The notes below the pieces were generated by a model. That model had not been told where the DNA came from. It was given only the letters and a program-made list of their open reading frames with translations, and did not search any database. Made by a program: the position numbers and the translations under genes. A DNA stretch of 64,000 nt from Treponema sp. (GTDB taxonomy: Bacteria; Spirochaetota; Spirochaetia; Treponematales; Breznakiellaceae), in the NCBI GenBank assembly GCA_009782955.1, contig WRIB01000001.1:1-64000 (forward strand). The letters run 5' to 3'. Each line of letters starts with the position of its first letter. Position 1 is the stretch's first letter. Below, one piece after another: positions 46,670 to 55,243 of the stretch.

Positions 46670-46748
46670 TTGATCCATAATTTAGCACCAGTGTGTTTTG
46701 AAGTAAAATAACGGAACAATTTAACCAGGGTTGCTGTGTAAGCTTCTG

Positions 46749-46806
46749 TGGAGTTTTGTGTTTCCTTAATCTGCATCGCTGAATAATCATTTAACGCAAA
46801 ACTCCA
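46749..46806. terminator. Inverted repeat between convergent genes
   Basis: TGGAGTTTTG at 46749-46758 matches CAAAACTCCA at 46797-46806. It lies between the small membrane protein and the chemoreceptor, which converge. The loop of 38 bases makes a simple terminator less certain. Confidence 0.35.
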
Positions 46807-46830
46807 AAACAAAAACGAATAGCGATTTTG

Positions 46831-49032
46831 TTACTCAACCTTAAACCGGGAAACCTCCTGCAGTAAAAGGGCAATGTCTTCGCGGTTCTTGCCGCTTATC
46901 ACATTAACATGATCTATAGCAACGTTAATCTGTTCCGCACCGCTTGCCATCTCATTCATGCCGGAAGTGATTTCCTGCGTAACTTTCTCCAGATTGTTGC
47001 TTTCCGTTATTACTTCCTTGCTGCCTTCGAGCATTTCATGTGAGCCGTTCTGTACCTGCTTTGTTATCACAGTTACTTGAGTTACCCCGTCGATAATCTG
47101 CCGGCTGCCCACTTCCTGTTCCTCCATTGCATTAAGGATATGTTCTTCCTGTTCCGAAACGATCTTAACGCTTAAGTCAATGGCCTCGAATTTTGTTAAC
47201 ACGTTTTCCGTAGCAGTTGTGATCTTGTCGATAGATTCCTTTATCTTTTTTAAAACAGTACTTATCGTTTTGGACTGCACACCGGAACTTTCCGCCAGCT
47301 TGCGAATTTCGTCGGCTACTACCGCAAAGCCCTTCCCGGCTTCTCCCGCATGCGCCGCTTCTATTGCTGCGTTCATCGAAAGCAGGTTTGTCTGGCTGGC
47401 GATATTTTCCATAACCTTGTTAATCTCCAGAAGCCCTTCGGATTCGCGGGCGATTCCCTGTATGTCCGCCGCCACATCCTGTAATCCCGTCCGGCCCACT
47501 TCGGACGCTTCGCGTAAAGTTTTTACATTGGCCGCATTTTTGGTAAGTGTTCCTGTAACCGACTGAATATTGGCTACCATTTCCTCAATGGCGGAGGATG
47601 CGTTGGAAACATTAGTAGTTTGTTTTTCCACAAGCTCGTCGAGTTTATGGATATTACCCATAACCTGTTCCATGGTCGAATGGGTTTCGGTTACGCTGGC
47701 GCTCTGATTTAAGACACGGCTTTTGATACTCTTGATATTGGCGGTGATCTGGTTGATCGCTGCGGCGGTTTCGGTCATATTACTGGCGAGTTCGCTGCCG
47801 GTATCAGAAAGCATTATCGCCTGTTTTTTGATAATAATGATCAGGTTTTTGATTTTTTCCAGAGTCTGGTTAAAGTAATGAGCAAGGCTGCCAATTTCAT
47901 CTTTTGAATTGGCGGTGATAGTACGAGTCAAGTCTCCTTCGCCTTCGGAAATGTCTTTAAGGGTTTCCGCTACTTTGATGATAGGCTTGCTGATACTTCT
48001 GGAGAAAAATATTGCCGCCAGAATCACCACTATAAGAATAACGATGCTGATGATACTGCCCGTTTTTATCATAGTGTACACCGGGGCCATAACGGTATCT
48101 GTCATTACCCCTATTGCAAAGTTCCAGGGAGTTTTGGATTCTCCGACAATAACGGGAACAGTAATAATTTCCATATCAGCATCGAATGCTGCAATATGAT
48201 TGGAAAAAGTAAATTTTTTGCCCTCTTTGATGGCATTTACATAATCGTCCATACGCGAACCGACTATATCCTGTTCGGTCTCCTGCAAATTTTTTCCGAT
48301 ACGATATTCGTCGAAATGACTGACGACTGTACCGTCATTGCTGAATACCGCTGTTACGGCATCTTCATACGGTTTGTTCCGTTGGGCGATGCCCTGGATC
48401 ATATTAATATCTATGTCGATACCTACAACTCCCAGGACTTTCCTGTTCCGTGAATGTATTGGAAAGGCAATTGAAGTTAACAACGTAGGTTTTCCGCCCA
48501 CATCATATATATAAGGATCAAGAATCACTCCGCCATCCAAATTCCTGACCAACAGATAGAATTCTCCTTCTCCTGAGTTATCATTGTTTCCCAGAAGGCC
48601 TATTTCTATATTATCACCGTCACGGTACCAGTAAGGGCTAAAGCGTCCATTGGAATAACTGCCCGATTCACCTGCAAACAGGCGATCATTACCTTCCAGA
48701 ACATCCGGTTCCCAGCGGCACCATGCAGCGATAAGTTCGGAGTTTTCTACTACCATACCTTTGAGTATGGTGTTTATCACATTCCTCCGGTTATCTTCGG
48801 AGAAGCTACCGTACTGTTGTAAAACCTGTGACAGAGTCTCCGCAGAATACCAGTAATCTTCAAGATAACCCTTTACCTCGCTGCAGGATTTCTCTGCAAG
48901 ATTAACAATTGATGTATGTGTGTGTTCGGTAATAGCAGCACGGGACTGGACAAGCAGAACAATACCGACTGAGCCGACGCCGAACAGACTGAGCATAATC
49001 ATAATAGCAGTTAGTTTAAAATTAATTTTCAT
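46831..49032 (-). CDS. Methyl-accepting chemotaxis protein with dCache-like sensor
   Basis: 733-residue membrane chemoreceptor. Helix 1 (about residues 8-28) and helix 2 (about residues 322-345, [19 protein letters not shown]) enclose a periplasmic Cache-type sensor of about 290 residues with [28 protein letters not shown] and [13 protein letters not shown] segments. A HAMP domain (about residues 345-400) leads to the MCP signalling domain, whose tip is [25 protein letters not shown]. The sensor type binds amino acids or small carboxylates in other bacteria; the ligand here is unknown. It is one of two chemoreceptors in the window. Confidence 0.92.
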   Translation of the reverse strand: MKINFKLTAIMIMLSLFGVGSVGIVLLVQSRAAITEHTHTSIVNLAEKSCSEVKGYLEDYWYSAETLSQVLQQYGSFSEDNRRNVINTILKGMVVENSELIAAWCRWEPDVLEGNDRLFAGESGSYSNGRFSPYWYRDGDNIEIGLLGNNDNSGEGEFYLLVRNLDGGVILDPYIYDVGGKPTLLTSIAFPIHSRNRKVLGVVGIDIDINMIQGIAQRNKPYEDAVTAVFSNDGTVVSHFDEYRIGKNLQETEQDIVGSRMDDYVNAIKEGKKFTFSNHIAAFDADMEIITVPVIVGESKTPWNFAIGVMTDTVMAPVYTMIKTGSIISIVILIVVILAAIFFSRSISKPIIKVAETLKDISEGEGDLTRTITANSKDEIGSLAHYFNQTLEKIKNLIIIIKKQAIMLSDTGSELASNMTETAAAINQITANIKSIKSRVLNQSASVTETHSTMEQVMGNIHKLDELVEKQTTNVSNASSAIEEMVANIQSVTGTLTKNAANVKTLREASEVGRTGLQDVAADIQGIARESEGLLEINKVMENIASQTNLLSMNAAIEAAHAGEAGKGFAVVADEIRKLAESSGVQSKTISTVLKKIKESIDKITTATENVLTKFEAIDLSVKIVSEQEEHILNAMEEQEVGSRQIIDGVTQVTVITKQVQNGSHEMLEGSKEVITESNNLEKVTQEITSGMNEMASGAEQINVAIDHVNVISGKNREDIALLLQEVSRFKVE

Positions 49033-49171
49033 TATTCAATCCTTTAAAAAAAATTCTGTTTGTTTAAGTATAGTTAAATAATTTGCGGAAATAAAATTTT
49101 TTATTGTTTTTTAGCTGATATAAAATTAATCTTTCTTATGCAGAATATTAATTTTACTTTGATATTTTATT

Positions 49172-50611
49172 TTAAATGCGGCTGTAGTTGGGCGCTTCCT
49201 GGGTAATGGTTATGTCGTGAGCATGGCTTTCGCGCCAGCCTGCAGCTGTAATCTTTGCAAAGTTACGGTATTGTTTTAATTCTTCCAGATTCTTACAGCC
49301 GCAGTAACCCATTCCTTTACGAAGGCCTGAAATAAGCTGGAACAGAAAACTTTTTAATTCACCTTTATACGGCACGCGGCCTTCAATTCCTTCCGGTACC
49401 GGTTTTTCGTCTTTTCCAATCTGGTAGCGATCCCCTGCGCCGTCGTTGATTGCACCAATGCTGCCCATGCCGCGGTATTCCTTGTATATTCTCCCGTCAA
49501 AGAGAATTTCCTTGCCGGGCGCTTCTTTTAGGCCGGCAAACAAATTACCAATCATTACCGAGCTTGCTCCGGCTCCGACAGCCTTTGCCAAATCCCCGGA
49601 ATATTTAATTCCCCCATCGGCAATTACCGGTATGCCGTTTTTGGCGGCTTCTTCGGAACAATCCCAAACAGCGCTGAACTGAGGTACGCCTATACCTGCA
49701 ACAATACGGGTAGTACAAATGGAGCCGGGACCTATTCCCACCTTAACAGCGTCGGCGCCTGCGTCTATGAGTCTGCGGGTTCCGTCTTTTCGCGCCACAT
49801 TGCCGCCGATAATGGGGATGTTATACTGTTTTTTTATTTCTGTAATGGTATCCATTACATTTTTTGTGTCTCCGTGCGCAGTATCAACAACAACAAAATC
49901 AACCATTGCATTTTTCAGAAGCGGCATACGAACAGAATAATCCTGGGGTGAAATTGCCGCCCCTACAATAAGCCTGCCGCTTTTATCGGTGGCAGCTCTC
50001 GGAAAAAGGTCGTGTTTTTCCATGTCTTTTACGGTGATAAGCCCTTTTAGTCTTCCTTCTCCGTCTACAACAGGAAGTTTTTCTATCCGGTGGTTGTTGA
50101 ATTTTTCCCGTGCTTCCGCTGTAGTAGGTTCACCCTGAACCACAGTCGGGTTTCTTGTCATTACTTCTGTTACTTTTAACGTATCATCTCTGCAAAACCG
50201 GAGATCTCTGCTTGTAATTATTCCTGTTAGTTTTTCGTCTTTGTTAAGGACAGGCATGCCAGAAACATTGAATCGTTCCATCATGATCTTTATATCACTG
50301 ATGCTTGCGTCTTCTCCCACAGTTACAGGGGAAGCTATGATCCAATTAAGAAAACGTTTTACATTGGCGACCTGCTGGGCCTGATCTTCCGGACTTAAGC
50401 TGCGATGAATTACCCCTGCGCCGCCTTCCAGGGCAATTGCGATAGCCATTTTTTCTTCGGTTACTGTATCCATGGCACTGGAGACAACCGGTATATTTAA
50501 TGTAATCCCGGTACATAAAACAGTAGTAATATCACAATCACGGGGAAGTATATCGCTGTATCCCGGCAGTAGTAGTACATCATCGTAGGACAGGGCTTCT
50601 TCAAATTGCAT
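49172..50611 (-). CDS. guaB: IMP dehydrogenase
   Basis: 479-residue enzyme that oxidises IMP to XMP, the entry to guanine nucleotides. It has the TIM-barrel start [14 protein letters not shown], a pair of CBS domains (about residues 90-205), the catalytic Cys loop [14 protein letters not shown] and the flap [11 protein letters not shown]. The length matches the family. It begins 23 bases after purB ends and shares its transcript. XMP made here feeds the GMP synthase fragment at 15952-16905. Confidence 0.96.
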   Translation of the reverse strand: MQFEEALSYDDVLLLPGYSDILPRDCDITTVLCTGITLNIPVVSSAMDTVTEEKMAIAIALEGGAGVIHRSLSPEDQAQQVANVKRFLNWIIASPVTVGEDASISDIKIMMERFNVSGMPVLNKDEKLTGIITSRDLRFCRDDTLKVTEVMTRNPTVVQGEPTTAEAREKFNNHRIEKLPVVDGEGRLKGLITVKDMEKHDLFPRAATDKSGRLIVGAAISPQDYSVRMPLLKNAMVDFVVVDTAHGDTKNVMDTITEIKKQYNIPIIGGNVARKDGTRRLIDAGADAVKVGIGPGSICTTRIVAGIGVPQFSAVWDCSEEAAKNGIPVIADGGIKYSGDLAKAVGAGASSVMIGNLFAGLKEAPGKEILFDGRIYKEYRGMGSIGAINDGAGDRYQIGKDEKPVPEGIEGRVPYKGELKSFLFQLISGLRKGMGYCGCKNLEELKQYRNFAKITAAGWRESHAHDITITQEAPNYSRI

Positions 50612-50634
50612 ATTCGCTGTTCCTCCCGAAACAT

Positions 50635-52074
50635 CTATAGTTTGTTCATTATGTTACGGTATTTAACCGCCAATTTTTTTGCTTTTTTTGACGACAAACC
50701 TTTGTAATTTTCCGGTTTGGCGAAAAATGCAGTTGCCGCTTCTGTTGGCTCTGTTGTGTTTTTTTCAAGACCAAGTTTAACAAGCTGTTCTCCGATTCGC
50801 TTTAGTATGTCTTTTTCTGCGGCAAGAGCTTCGCTGAAAGAAAGGTTTTTTGTTTCCGCTTCCAGAGTGATCTTTCGTATTATTTCGTGGGCATCGGAAA
50901 TTCCGGATTCTGCAAGAAGTATATAAGCCGGTTCTGCAAGTACAGCGCCCGGAATACCGCCGCCGGAGTGGAGATTAAGAAGGCATTTTTCCCTGTCTGC
51001 CGAAAGACTTTCCATTATATGCGACATGCGGCTTATCGCCAGACAAAAACCTGTTATATAATCGGCAATAAAACGCTGGCTTGCCGAATTGGAAAGATCC
51101 CGCTGATGTTCACTGATCTGATCCATATAAAAAGTAATTACCCTGGGCATAAAAGTTTTCCAGAGGCTTTTTACATGCTCAGAATTCCATGGATTCCGTT
51201 TTTGTGGCATTGTAGATGATCCTACCTGGTCCGGGGCAAATCCTTCGCGGAGTTCTGCAATTTCGGTTCTCTGAAGATTACGCAAGTCGTCGGCAAGGTT
51301 TGCTATAATCCCAAAGGCAGTGTTGTATTCCAGTAAAAGCCGAAGGAGGTATTCGGGTTCGACAAGCTGAGTCGAATGTTCCGACGGTTCCATGTCCAAT
51401 TCTGCAAGGTATAACCGTTCCAGTTCTTCGGGATCCTTTACAAGCATACTGGTTGCATTATATGCCCCCACGGCGCCCGCAAGTTTTCCTTTTAAAAGAT
51501 TCGAGAGGCGTTCAATTTCCAGAATTGATTTTCCCAGCCGTGATACATACTCGGCAAAAGTAAAACCTACCGTAACGGGCACAGCATGCTGACCGTGGGT
51601 GCGCCCAACCTGAGCCGTATCGGCTTCCTTTTCGGTAAAATCACAAAGAAGAGCTTCCAGTTTACACAAAGCGGGCAGTATAACATTACGGCAGCAACCC
51701 TTCATCCGGCAGGCCATAGAAGTGTCCAGAATATCCACGCTTGTTGCTCCAAGATGAACAAGCGGTGCAATTTCCGCCGGGACTTTTTTCTTTAGTATAT
51801 TTACCAGAGCCCGGATATTGTGGCGGGTTTTTTCTTCTTCTATATATACTTCTTCCGGTGTAACAACAACATTGTCAGACCATTTTGAAGAAATAGTCTG
51901 TTCGTTCCGAATGGCAAGGTGTGCCTTAACAAGGGCAATTTCCGCTTTTACACAGGCGGTAATAGATCCTTCTTCAGAAAGCCAGGGTACAAGGACGTTA
52001 AAAACTTCTTTTTCCGAAAGTGAATAGCGATGATCGAGGGGAGAGATATTACGAAAAATATCACGGGTTTCCAT
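50635..52074 (-). CDS. purB: Adenylosuccinate lyase
   Basis: About 479-residue fumarase-superfamily enzyme that splits SAICAR and adenylosuccinate in purine synthesis. The superfamily signature GSSTMPQKRNPWNSE is present, along with HLGATSVDILDTS and VGRTHGQHAVPVTVGF. The start is uncertain: METRDIF at 52074 fits the family, while the frame is open to 52116. Its partner guaB follows at once, so AMP and GMP branches are made together. The neighbouring gene at 52157 runs in the other direction. Confidence 0.94.
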   Translation of the reverse strand: METRDIFRNISPLDHRYSLSEKEVFNVLVPWLSEEGSITACVKAEIALVKAHLAIRNEQTISSKWSDNVVVTPEEVYIEEEKTRHNIRALVNILKKKVPAEIAPLVHLGATSVDILDTSMACRMKGCCRNVILPALCKLEALLCDFTEKEADTAQVGRTHGQHAVPVTVGFTFAEYVSRLGKSILEIERLSNLLKGKLAGAVGAYNATSMLVKDPEELERLYLAELDMEPSEHSTQLVEPEYLLRLLLEYNTAFGIIANLADDLRNLQRTEIAELREGFAPDQVGSSTMPQKRNPWNSEHVKSLWKTFMPRVITFYMDQISEHQRDLSNSASQRFIADYITGFCLAISRMSHIMESLSADREKCLLNLHSGGGIPGAVLAEPAYILLAESGISDAHEIIRKITLEAETKNLSFSEALAAEKDILKRIGEQLVKLGLEKNTTEPTEAATAFFAKPENYKGLSSKKAKKLAVKYRNIMNKL

Positions 52075-52156
52075 ACTCGAGCTTAACATAGAAAAGGGGT
52101 TTTGTCCAGCGGTCACGACGTCCGGATTGTATTTTACATTATCAATATTTTACAAT

Positions 52157-52636
52157 ATGATGGAAAGCATGAACATTATACCCTTAGACGTGTTACCCGC
52201 GGACATTCCATCAATTGATGAAGATGTTAATGACATCATCAATTCATTCCCTGAAATACAATTTAAAGCAATGGAAATTGAGATATTCAGGGATCTATGC
52301 GGCAATAACAATTTGATAACCTGGGACCCTCAGGATATAATTAATTTTTTTAAAACACCGGGAATTATAATTTCTGGTTGTATTCCGGATATAAAATTGA
52401 GTATGTTGGAAACAAACGCAGTAATTGCCGCTCAATTTAATACTGTACAAATAAAGAACATAAAAAAAATAATGTTTTGCGTATATGGCACTGCTGAAAG
52501 CCTAAATTCATATGGAAGGCTTATGAATTTTTGTGTTAAATTTCTTCCTACAGAAATTGAAATTTTATCCGGACTTATTGATGATAAAAATACAGAGAAG
52601 GATAGTTATACCTTAAAGTATATTGCTATCTGTTGA
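52157..52636 (+). CDS. Hypothetical protein, possibly FtsZ C-domain-like
   Basis: About 159-residue soluble protein, divergent from purB. The second half (NIKKIMFCVYGTAESLNSYGRLMNF then EILSGLIDDKNTEKDSYTLKYIAI) follows the strand-helix-strand pattern seen in the C-terminal domain of FtsZ, where LINI-type, G-x-I-D and V-T-V-I-A strands occur. The N-terminal GTPase part of FtsZ is absent. The resemblance is weak and could be chance. Start is uncertain: three ATG codons lie at 52157, 52160 and 52169, and none has a clear ribosome site. Confidence 0.4.
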   Translation: MMESMNIIPLDVLPADIPSIDEDVNDIINSFPEIQFKAMEIEIFRDLCGNNNLITWDPQDIINFFKTPGIIISGCIPDIKLSMLETNAVIAAQFNTVQIKNIKKIMFCVYGTAESLNSYGRLMNFCVKFLPTEIEILSGLIDDKNTEKDSYTLKYIAIC

Positions 52637-52668
52637 GTTTTACCTTCCTCTTTTTTTCTTTATCCTAC

Positions 52669-52839
52669 CTAATCATTTATTTCTCTTTTGTCCCGGTTCT
52701 CAGGAGAAGTTGAAATCCAAGGCCATTTTTTTACGAAATTAGCAAGAGTCCTTGTAAGGTTTAAAATATAGTCTTTTTGTTTGTTATTGAGGGTATTAAA
52801 CTCCGAGGAAAGTTCTTTTTTCCGTTTTTCCTCTGTCAT
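52669..52839 (-). CDS. 56-residue protein resembling the C-terminal tail of an XRE regulator
   Basis: Small basic protein with the segment FNTLNNKQKDYILNLTRTL, which has the same spacing as FSGLPVNFQNFILSQIKEL at the end of the divergent XRE regulator (53069-53422), but no helix-turn-helix. ATG 52839 (MTEEKRKK) is chosen because AAGGA stands just before it; an ATG at 52869 falls inside an operator-like repeat. It is expressed from the promoter at 52890-52919, which has the two TGCTTCTAAAAGA boxes. A regulator-binding or antagonist role is a guess. Confidence 0.5.
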   Translation of the reverse strand: MTEEKRKKELSSEFNTLNNKQKDYILNLTRTLANFVKKWPWISTSPENRDKREIND

Positions 52840-52869
52840 CTTCATCCTTATTGCTTTTTTTAAAAGCAT

Positions 52870-53020
52870 AGTATGGTTCTTTTAGAAGCATTGTATAGTA
52901 TCTTTTAGAAGCAAGTCAATCAATAACCCCTCAGTACATATAAATATTCCATATAACTACCATATACATATAAAATTCCAAAAACTTCATTTTTTTGGGC
53001 GAATTTGCCCAAAAATGCAT
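52870..53020 (-). repeat. Long inverted repeat, left copy, bounding the 53-57 kb module
   Basis: About 150 bases that match, in inverted orientation, the region 56920-57060. Shared parts are the double-box promoter, an AT-rich middle with ATTCCATA, AACTTCATTTTTTTGG and a hairpin TTTTTGGGC...GCCCAAAAA (here at about 52988-53012). Confidence 0.7.
52878..52919 (-). promoter_or_regulatory. Promoter with two operator boxes, copy 1 (upstream of 52839)
   Basis: On the minus strand: TTGACT (52914-52919), an 18-base spacer, TACAAT (52890-52895). TGCTTCTAAAAGA occurs at 52901-52913, between -35 and -10, and again at 52878-52890, overlapping the -10 end, 23 bases apart. A near-identical arrangement in the opposite direction is at 57013-57054. 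Confidence 0.75.
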
Positions 53021-53050
53021 CGCTGCGGCCTTGCTTGCTATCTGTTGGAG

Positions 53051-53068
53051 GATTCATTAGAATGAATC
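53051..53068 (+). promoter_or_regulatory. 8-bp perfect palindrome directly before the XRE start
   Basis: GATTCATT AG AATGAATC lies between a GGAG site (53047-53050) and the ATG at 53069. It may be an operator for the regulator itself, or a stem that brings the far Shine-Dalgarno close to the ATG. Confidence 0.55.
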
Positions 53069-53422
53069 ATGCCCAAAAAGAAAGCTGTAAAGAAAGACGC
53101 TGAAACGGTTAATGACCGGATAAAACAGGTCCGCCTGACTTTAGGGCTGTCTCAGGCAAAATTCTGCCGGATAATTCCTCTAACTAGAGGGCATTACGCC
53201 GAAATAGAATTGGGGAACAGGAAGGTAAATCAGCGAACGCTAAAACTGCTTGCCGCTTCCTATGGGGTGAATGAGAATTTTCTTAAAACAGGCAAAGGAT
53301 CGATGTTTGATACGAGGCCTGACCCAAAACTGGAAGAACTAACTCATCTATTCAGCGGCTTGCCGGTGAATTTTCAAAATTTTATTTTAAGCCAAATAAA
53401 AGAACTCAAAAAACTCCAATAA
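53069..53422 (+). CDS. XRE-family transcriptional regulator
   Basis: 117-residue helix-turn-helix protein. The HTH lies at about residues 17-70 (NDRIKQVRLTLGLSQAKFCRIIPLTRGHYAEIELGNRKVNQRTLKLLA), with the N-E-N-F-L-K-T-G-K-G motif next, as in phage-repressor-like regulators of anaerobes. The C-terminus is a short helical dimerisation segment. It is the likely reader of the double TGCTTCTAAAAGA boxes and of the palindrome at 53051-53068, but this is inference. It is divergent from the 56-residue protein and heads the plus-strand part of the module. Confidence 0.85.
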   Translation: MPKKKAVKKDAETVNDRIKQVRLTLGLSQAKFCRIIPLTRGHYAEIELGNRKVNQRTLKLLAASYGVNENFLKTGKGSMFDTRPDPKLEELTHLFSGLPVNFQNFILSQIKELKKLQ

Positions 53423-53435
53423 TGTAATGTATGTA

Positions 53436-53464
53436 TTGACTTTTGCCTGACCGCTATTTATCCT
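53436..53464 (+). promoter_or_regulatory. Promoter giving a likely leaderless transcript for 53472
   Basis: TTGACT at 53436-53441 and TATCCT at 53459-53464 with a 17-base spacer. The -10 ends seven bases before the ATG at 53472 and no ribosome site is seen, so transcription would start at or next to the start codon. Confidence 0.5.
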
Positions 53465-53471
53465 TTTTAAA

Positions 53472-53750
53472 ATGGCAAACGGACAATGGGGCGAAAACCT
53501 GATCCAACAGACCCGCAAAGAATTTGAAGATATGATTAGCCATGTTGATTCGGAAGGCGTACGCCACTGGCTAATCGGGAGCCATGATCTATTGGAAGCC
53601 CGTTTCAAAAACAGCGACGGGGAACGCTTTGGCCGTATAAGCGCCGGCAATGCGCATGCACGTAACTACCTAATTGAACTGGAAGGTGGCGGGCAGGAAC
53701 AATACCCCACTGTAAATGCATTGCTTGAAGCCGGGTGGGTTTTGGATTAA
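53472..53750 (+). CDS. Hypothetical protein, 92 residues
   Basis: Small soluble, slightly acidic protein with several Trp (QWGENLI, RHWLIGSHDLL, AGWVLD) and an ERFGRISAGNAHARNYL segment. I do not recognise a family. It has no Shine-Dalgarno; a sigma70-type promoter ends only seven bases before the ATG. It stands 17 bases before the PD-(D/E)XK-like gene and is probably in one operon with it. A module gene that works with the nuclease-like partner is possible. Confidence 0.55.
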   Translation: MANGQWGENLIQQTRKEFEDMISHVDSEGVRHWLIGSHDLLEARFKNSDGERFGRISAGNAHARNYLIELEGGGQEQYPTVNALLEAGWVLD

Positions 53751-53767
53751 AAATTTTTGGAGGATTT

Positions 53768-54313
53768 ATGAATAAGAAGGCACTGGAAACTTTACTAGGA
53801 AAAATAAGATTTGATGAAAATTATATTGAAGCTACTTTTCAATTCCATTTATTAATGGAACTGGCATCAGGGTATAATCGAAATGCTATTTTTCCGGAAA
53901 GAAATATCAAACATCATGATTTAACGAAGCTGACCAAAAAAGAAATAGATATAGTTATTGTGCCGGATAAAAAGCACAGTGATACTATTGCCATAGAGTT
54001 AAAAATGCCCATGAACGGTCAAGTTCCGGAACAAATGTTCAGTTTTATTAAGGATATTAAGTTCCTTGAAGAATTAAAGGAAAGTAATAAATTTTCAAAA
54101 TGCTATCTAATAACGGTAACAGACAACCAAAATTTTTGGGTAGGAGAAGAAAAAAACGGCATATACCCCTATTTCAGAAATGGAAAAATTATTACAGGAA
54201 CATTTACAAAACCAACCGGAAATAAGGATAAGGAATACAAACTTAACAAAAAATATAAAGCGGAATGGCAGGATCTGAAAGATGGATTCAGATACTTTAT
54301 CATAGAAGTTTAG
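53768..54313 (+). CDS. PD-(D/E)XK-like nuclease-fold protein, putative
   Basis: 181-residue soluble AT-rich gene product. KKEIDIVIVPDKKHSDTIAIELKMPMNGQ has the order Asp ... Glu-Leu-Lys in two beta strands, which is the D-ExK metal site of restriction-like nucleases; a Glu (NYIEATFQF) stands early as in many members. A YLITVTDNQNFWVG strand follows. It has GGAGGA upstream. The position, after an XRE regulator and a small protein, looks like a defence or restriction locus. The nuclease call is from motif spacing only. Confidence 0.55.
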   Translation: MNKKALETLLGKIRFDENYIEATFQFHLLMELASGYNRNAIFPERNIKHHDLTKLTKKEIDIVIVPDKKHSDTIAIELKMPMNGQVPEQMFSFIKDIKFLEELKESNKFSKCYLITVTDNQNFWVGEEKNGIYPYFRNGKIITGTFTKPTGNKDKEYKLNKKYKAEWQDLKDGFRYFIIEV

Positions 54314-54425
54314 AATTAACTTCTATCCACTTATTGCTCTTTATTCACAGATTATTTTAAATACCTCCAAATGGGAAAAAAAGGCAAGATATGGCTCGTT
54401 GCGGCTTCCATCGGGCGTAGGTTTC

Positions 54426-54863
54426 CTATCCTTCATCGCCGGGATGGCTTCCGGTTGTTAATAACGCCAGCAATTCATAAGGGCTTACAACAGGCAAAGT
54501 AGCAGAAGCAAAGTCGGCTTTATTGCGAGTTACAATATAATCAACCGCAATAGATTCCCCTGCGGCATATTGCACCGCATCTTCAAAATCGTCCCAATCT
54601 AAACTGACAGCTTGCCGTATTTCATTGCCCGTTACTGCGGCAACATCTACACTTTCCAGTAAATCTTTTATCAATGACATGGCAATTTTTTTGCTTTTCT
54701 TCGCTCTGGAAACAATGTAATAAATATCGGTAATAGCGGAGGCTGATAAAAAAAGCTTAATGCCTAGTTCTGCAAGCCCAAATACTTTAACGCTTGAAGC
54801 CAAAAAAGGCTGGTTTTCCAGAATCACATCAATGGTAACATTGGTGTCTATAAGTATTTTCAT
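54426..54863 (-). CDS. PIN-domain toxin (VapC-like)
   Basis: 145-residue PIN-domain ribonuclease, probably the toxin of a type II toxin-antitoxin pair. The acidic residues of the site are present: Asp6 in KILIDTNV, Glu in AVTGNEIRQAV, and Asp in DFEDAVQYAAG, with IVTRNKADF at the end. Its start overlaps the antitoxin stop by four bases (ATGA), the usual layout for such pairs. The protein would cut RNA when the antitoxin is degraded. Confidence 0.83.
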   Translation of the reverse strand: MKILIDTNVTIDVILENQPFLASSVKVFGLAELGIKLFLSASAITDIYYIVSRAKKSKKIAMSLIKDLLESVDVAAVTGNEIRQAVSLDWDDFEDAVQYAAGESIAVDYIVTRNKADFASATLPVVSPYELLALLTTGSHPGDEG

Positions 54864-55147
54864 TTAAAATACTCGCCATACTTTTCCTCAAGCCGCATTT
54901 GCCGAATATCTTTCATGGTTAGATTTTCTGGTAAACCCGCATCTTTAAGCACGCCCACGAGGGCTTGTACTTTCGGTGAGTTAGCCGCTTCTTCGATCTG
55001 CGCCATAGTAAATCTCGGCATTGCTTCGGCAGTATGTTCCGTTTCCGTGTCATCTATGGTTATTGTAACTTTCTTTTTCTGCGGAATAGAAACCGGTCTA
55101 TCGGGAATAAATCGTTCATTATCAAAAATGCCTGTTACCACGAGCAT
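54860..55147 (-). CDS. Antitoxin of the PIN-domain pair
   Basis: 95-residue acidic protein directly before the PIN toxin, overlapping it by four bases. The start MLVVTGIF at 55147 has GGAGG six bases upstream. The first 35 residues (FDNERFIPDRPVSIPQKKKVTITI) resemble the short N-terminal strand region of DUF2281/AbrB-like antitoxins seen before PIN toxins. The C-terminal helical part (MAQIEEAANSPKVQALVG) probably wraps the toxin. Confidence 0.72.
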   Translation of the reverse strand: MLVVTGIFDNERFIPDRPVSIPQKKKVTITIDDTETEHTAEAMPRFTMAQIEEAANSPKVQALVGVLKDAGLPENLTMKDIRQMRLEEKYGEYFK

Positions 55148-55243
55148 ATCAGCCTCCAAGAAAGGTATCTATGCTTCTATTATATCATGGTAAAAAAAGA
55201 AGAAACAAGCGTAATCGTCGCTGTTCCGGCGTTTATATTTTAT

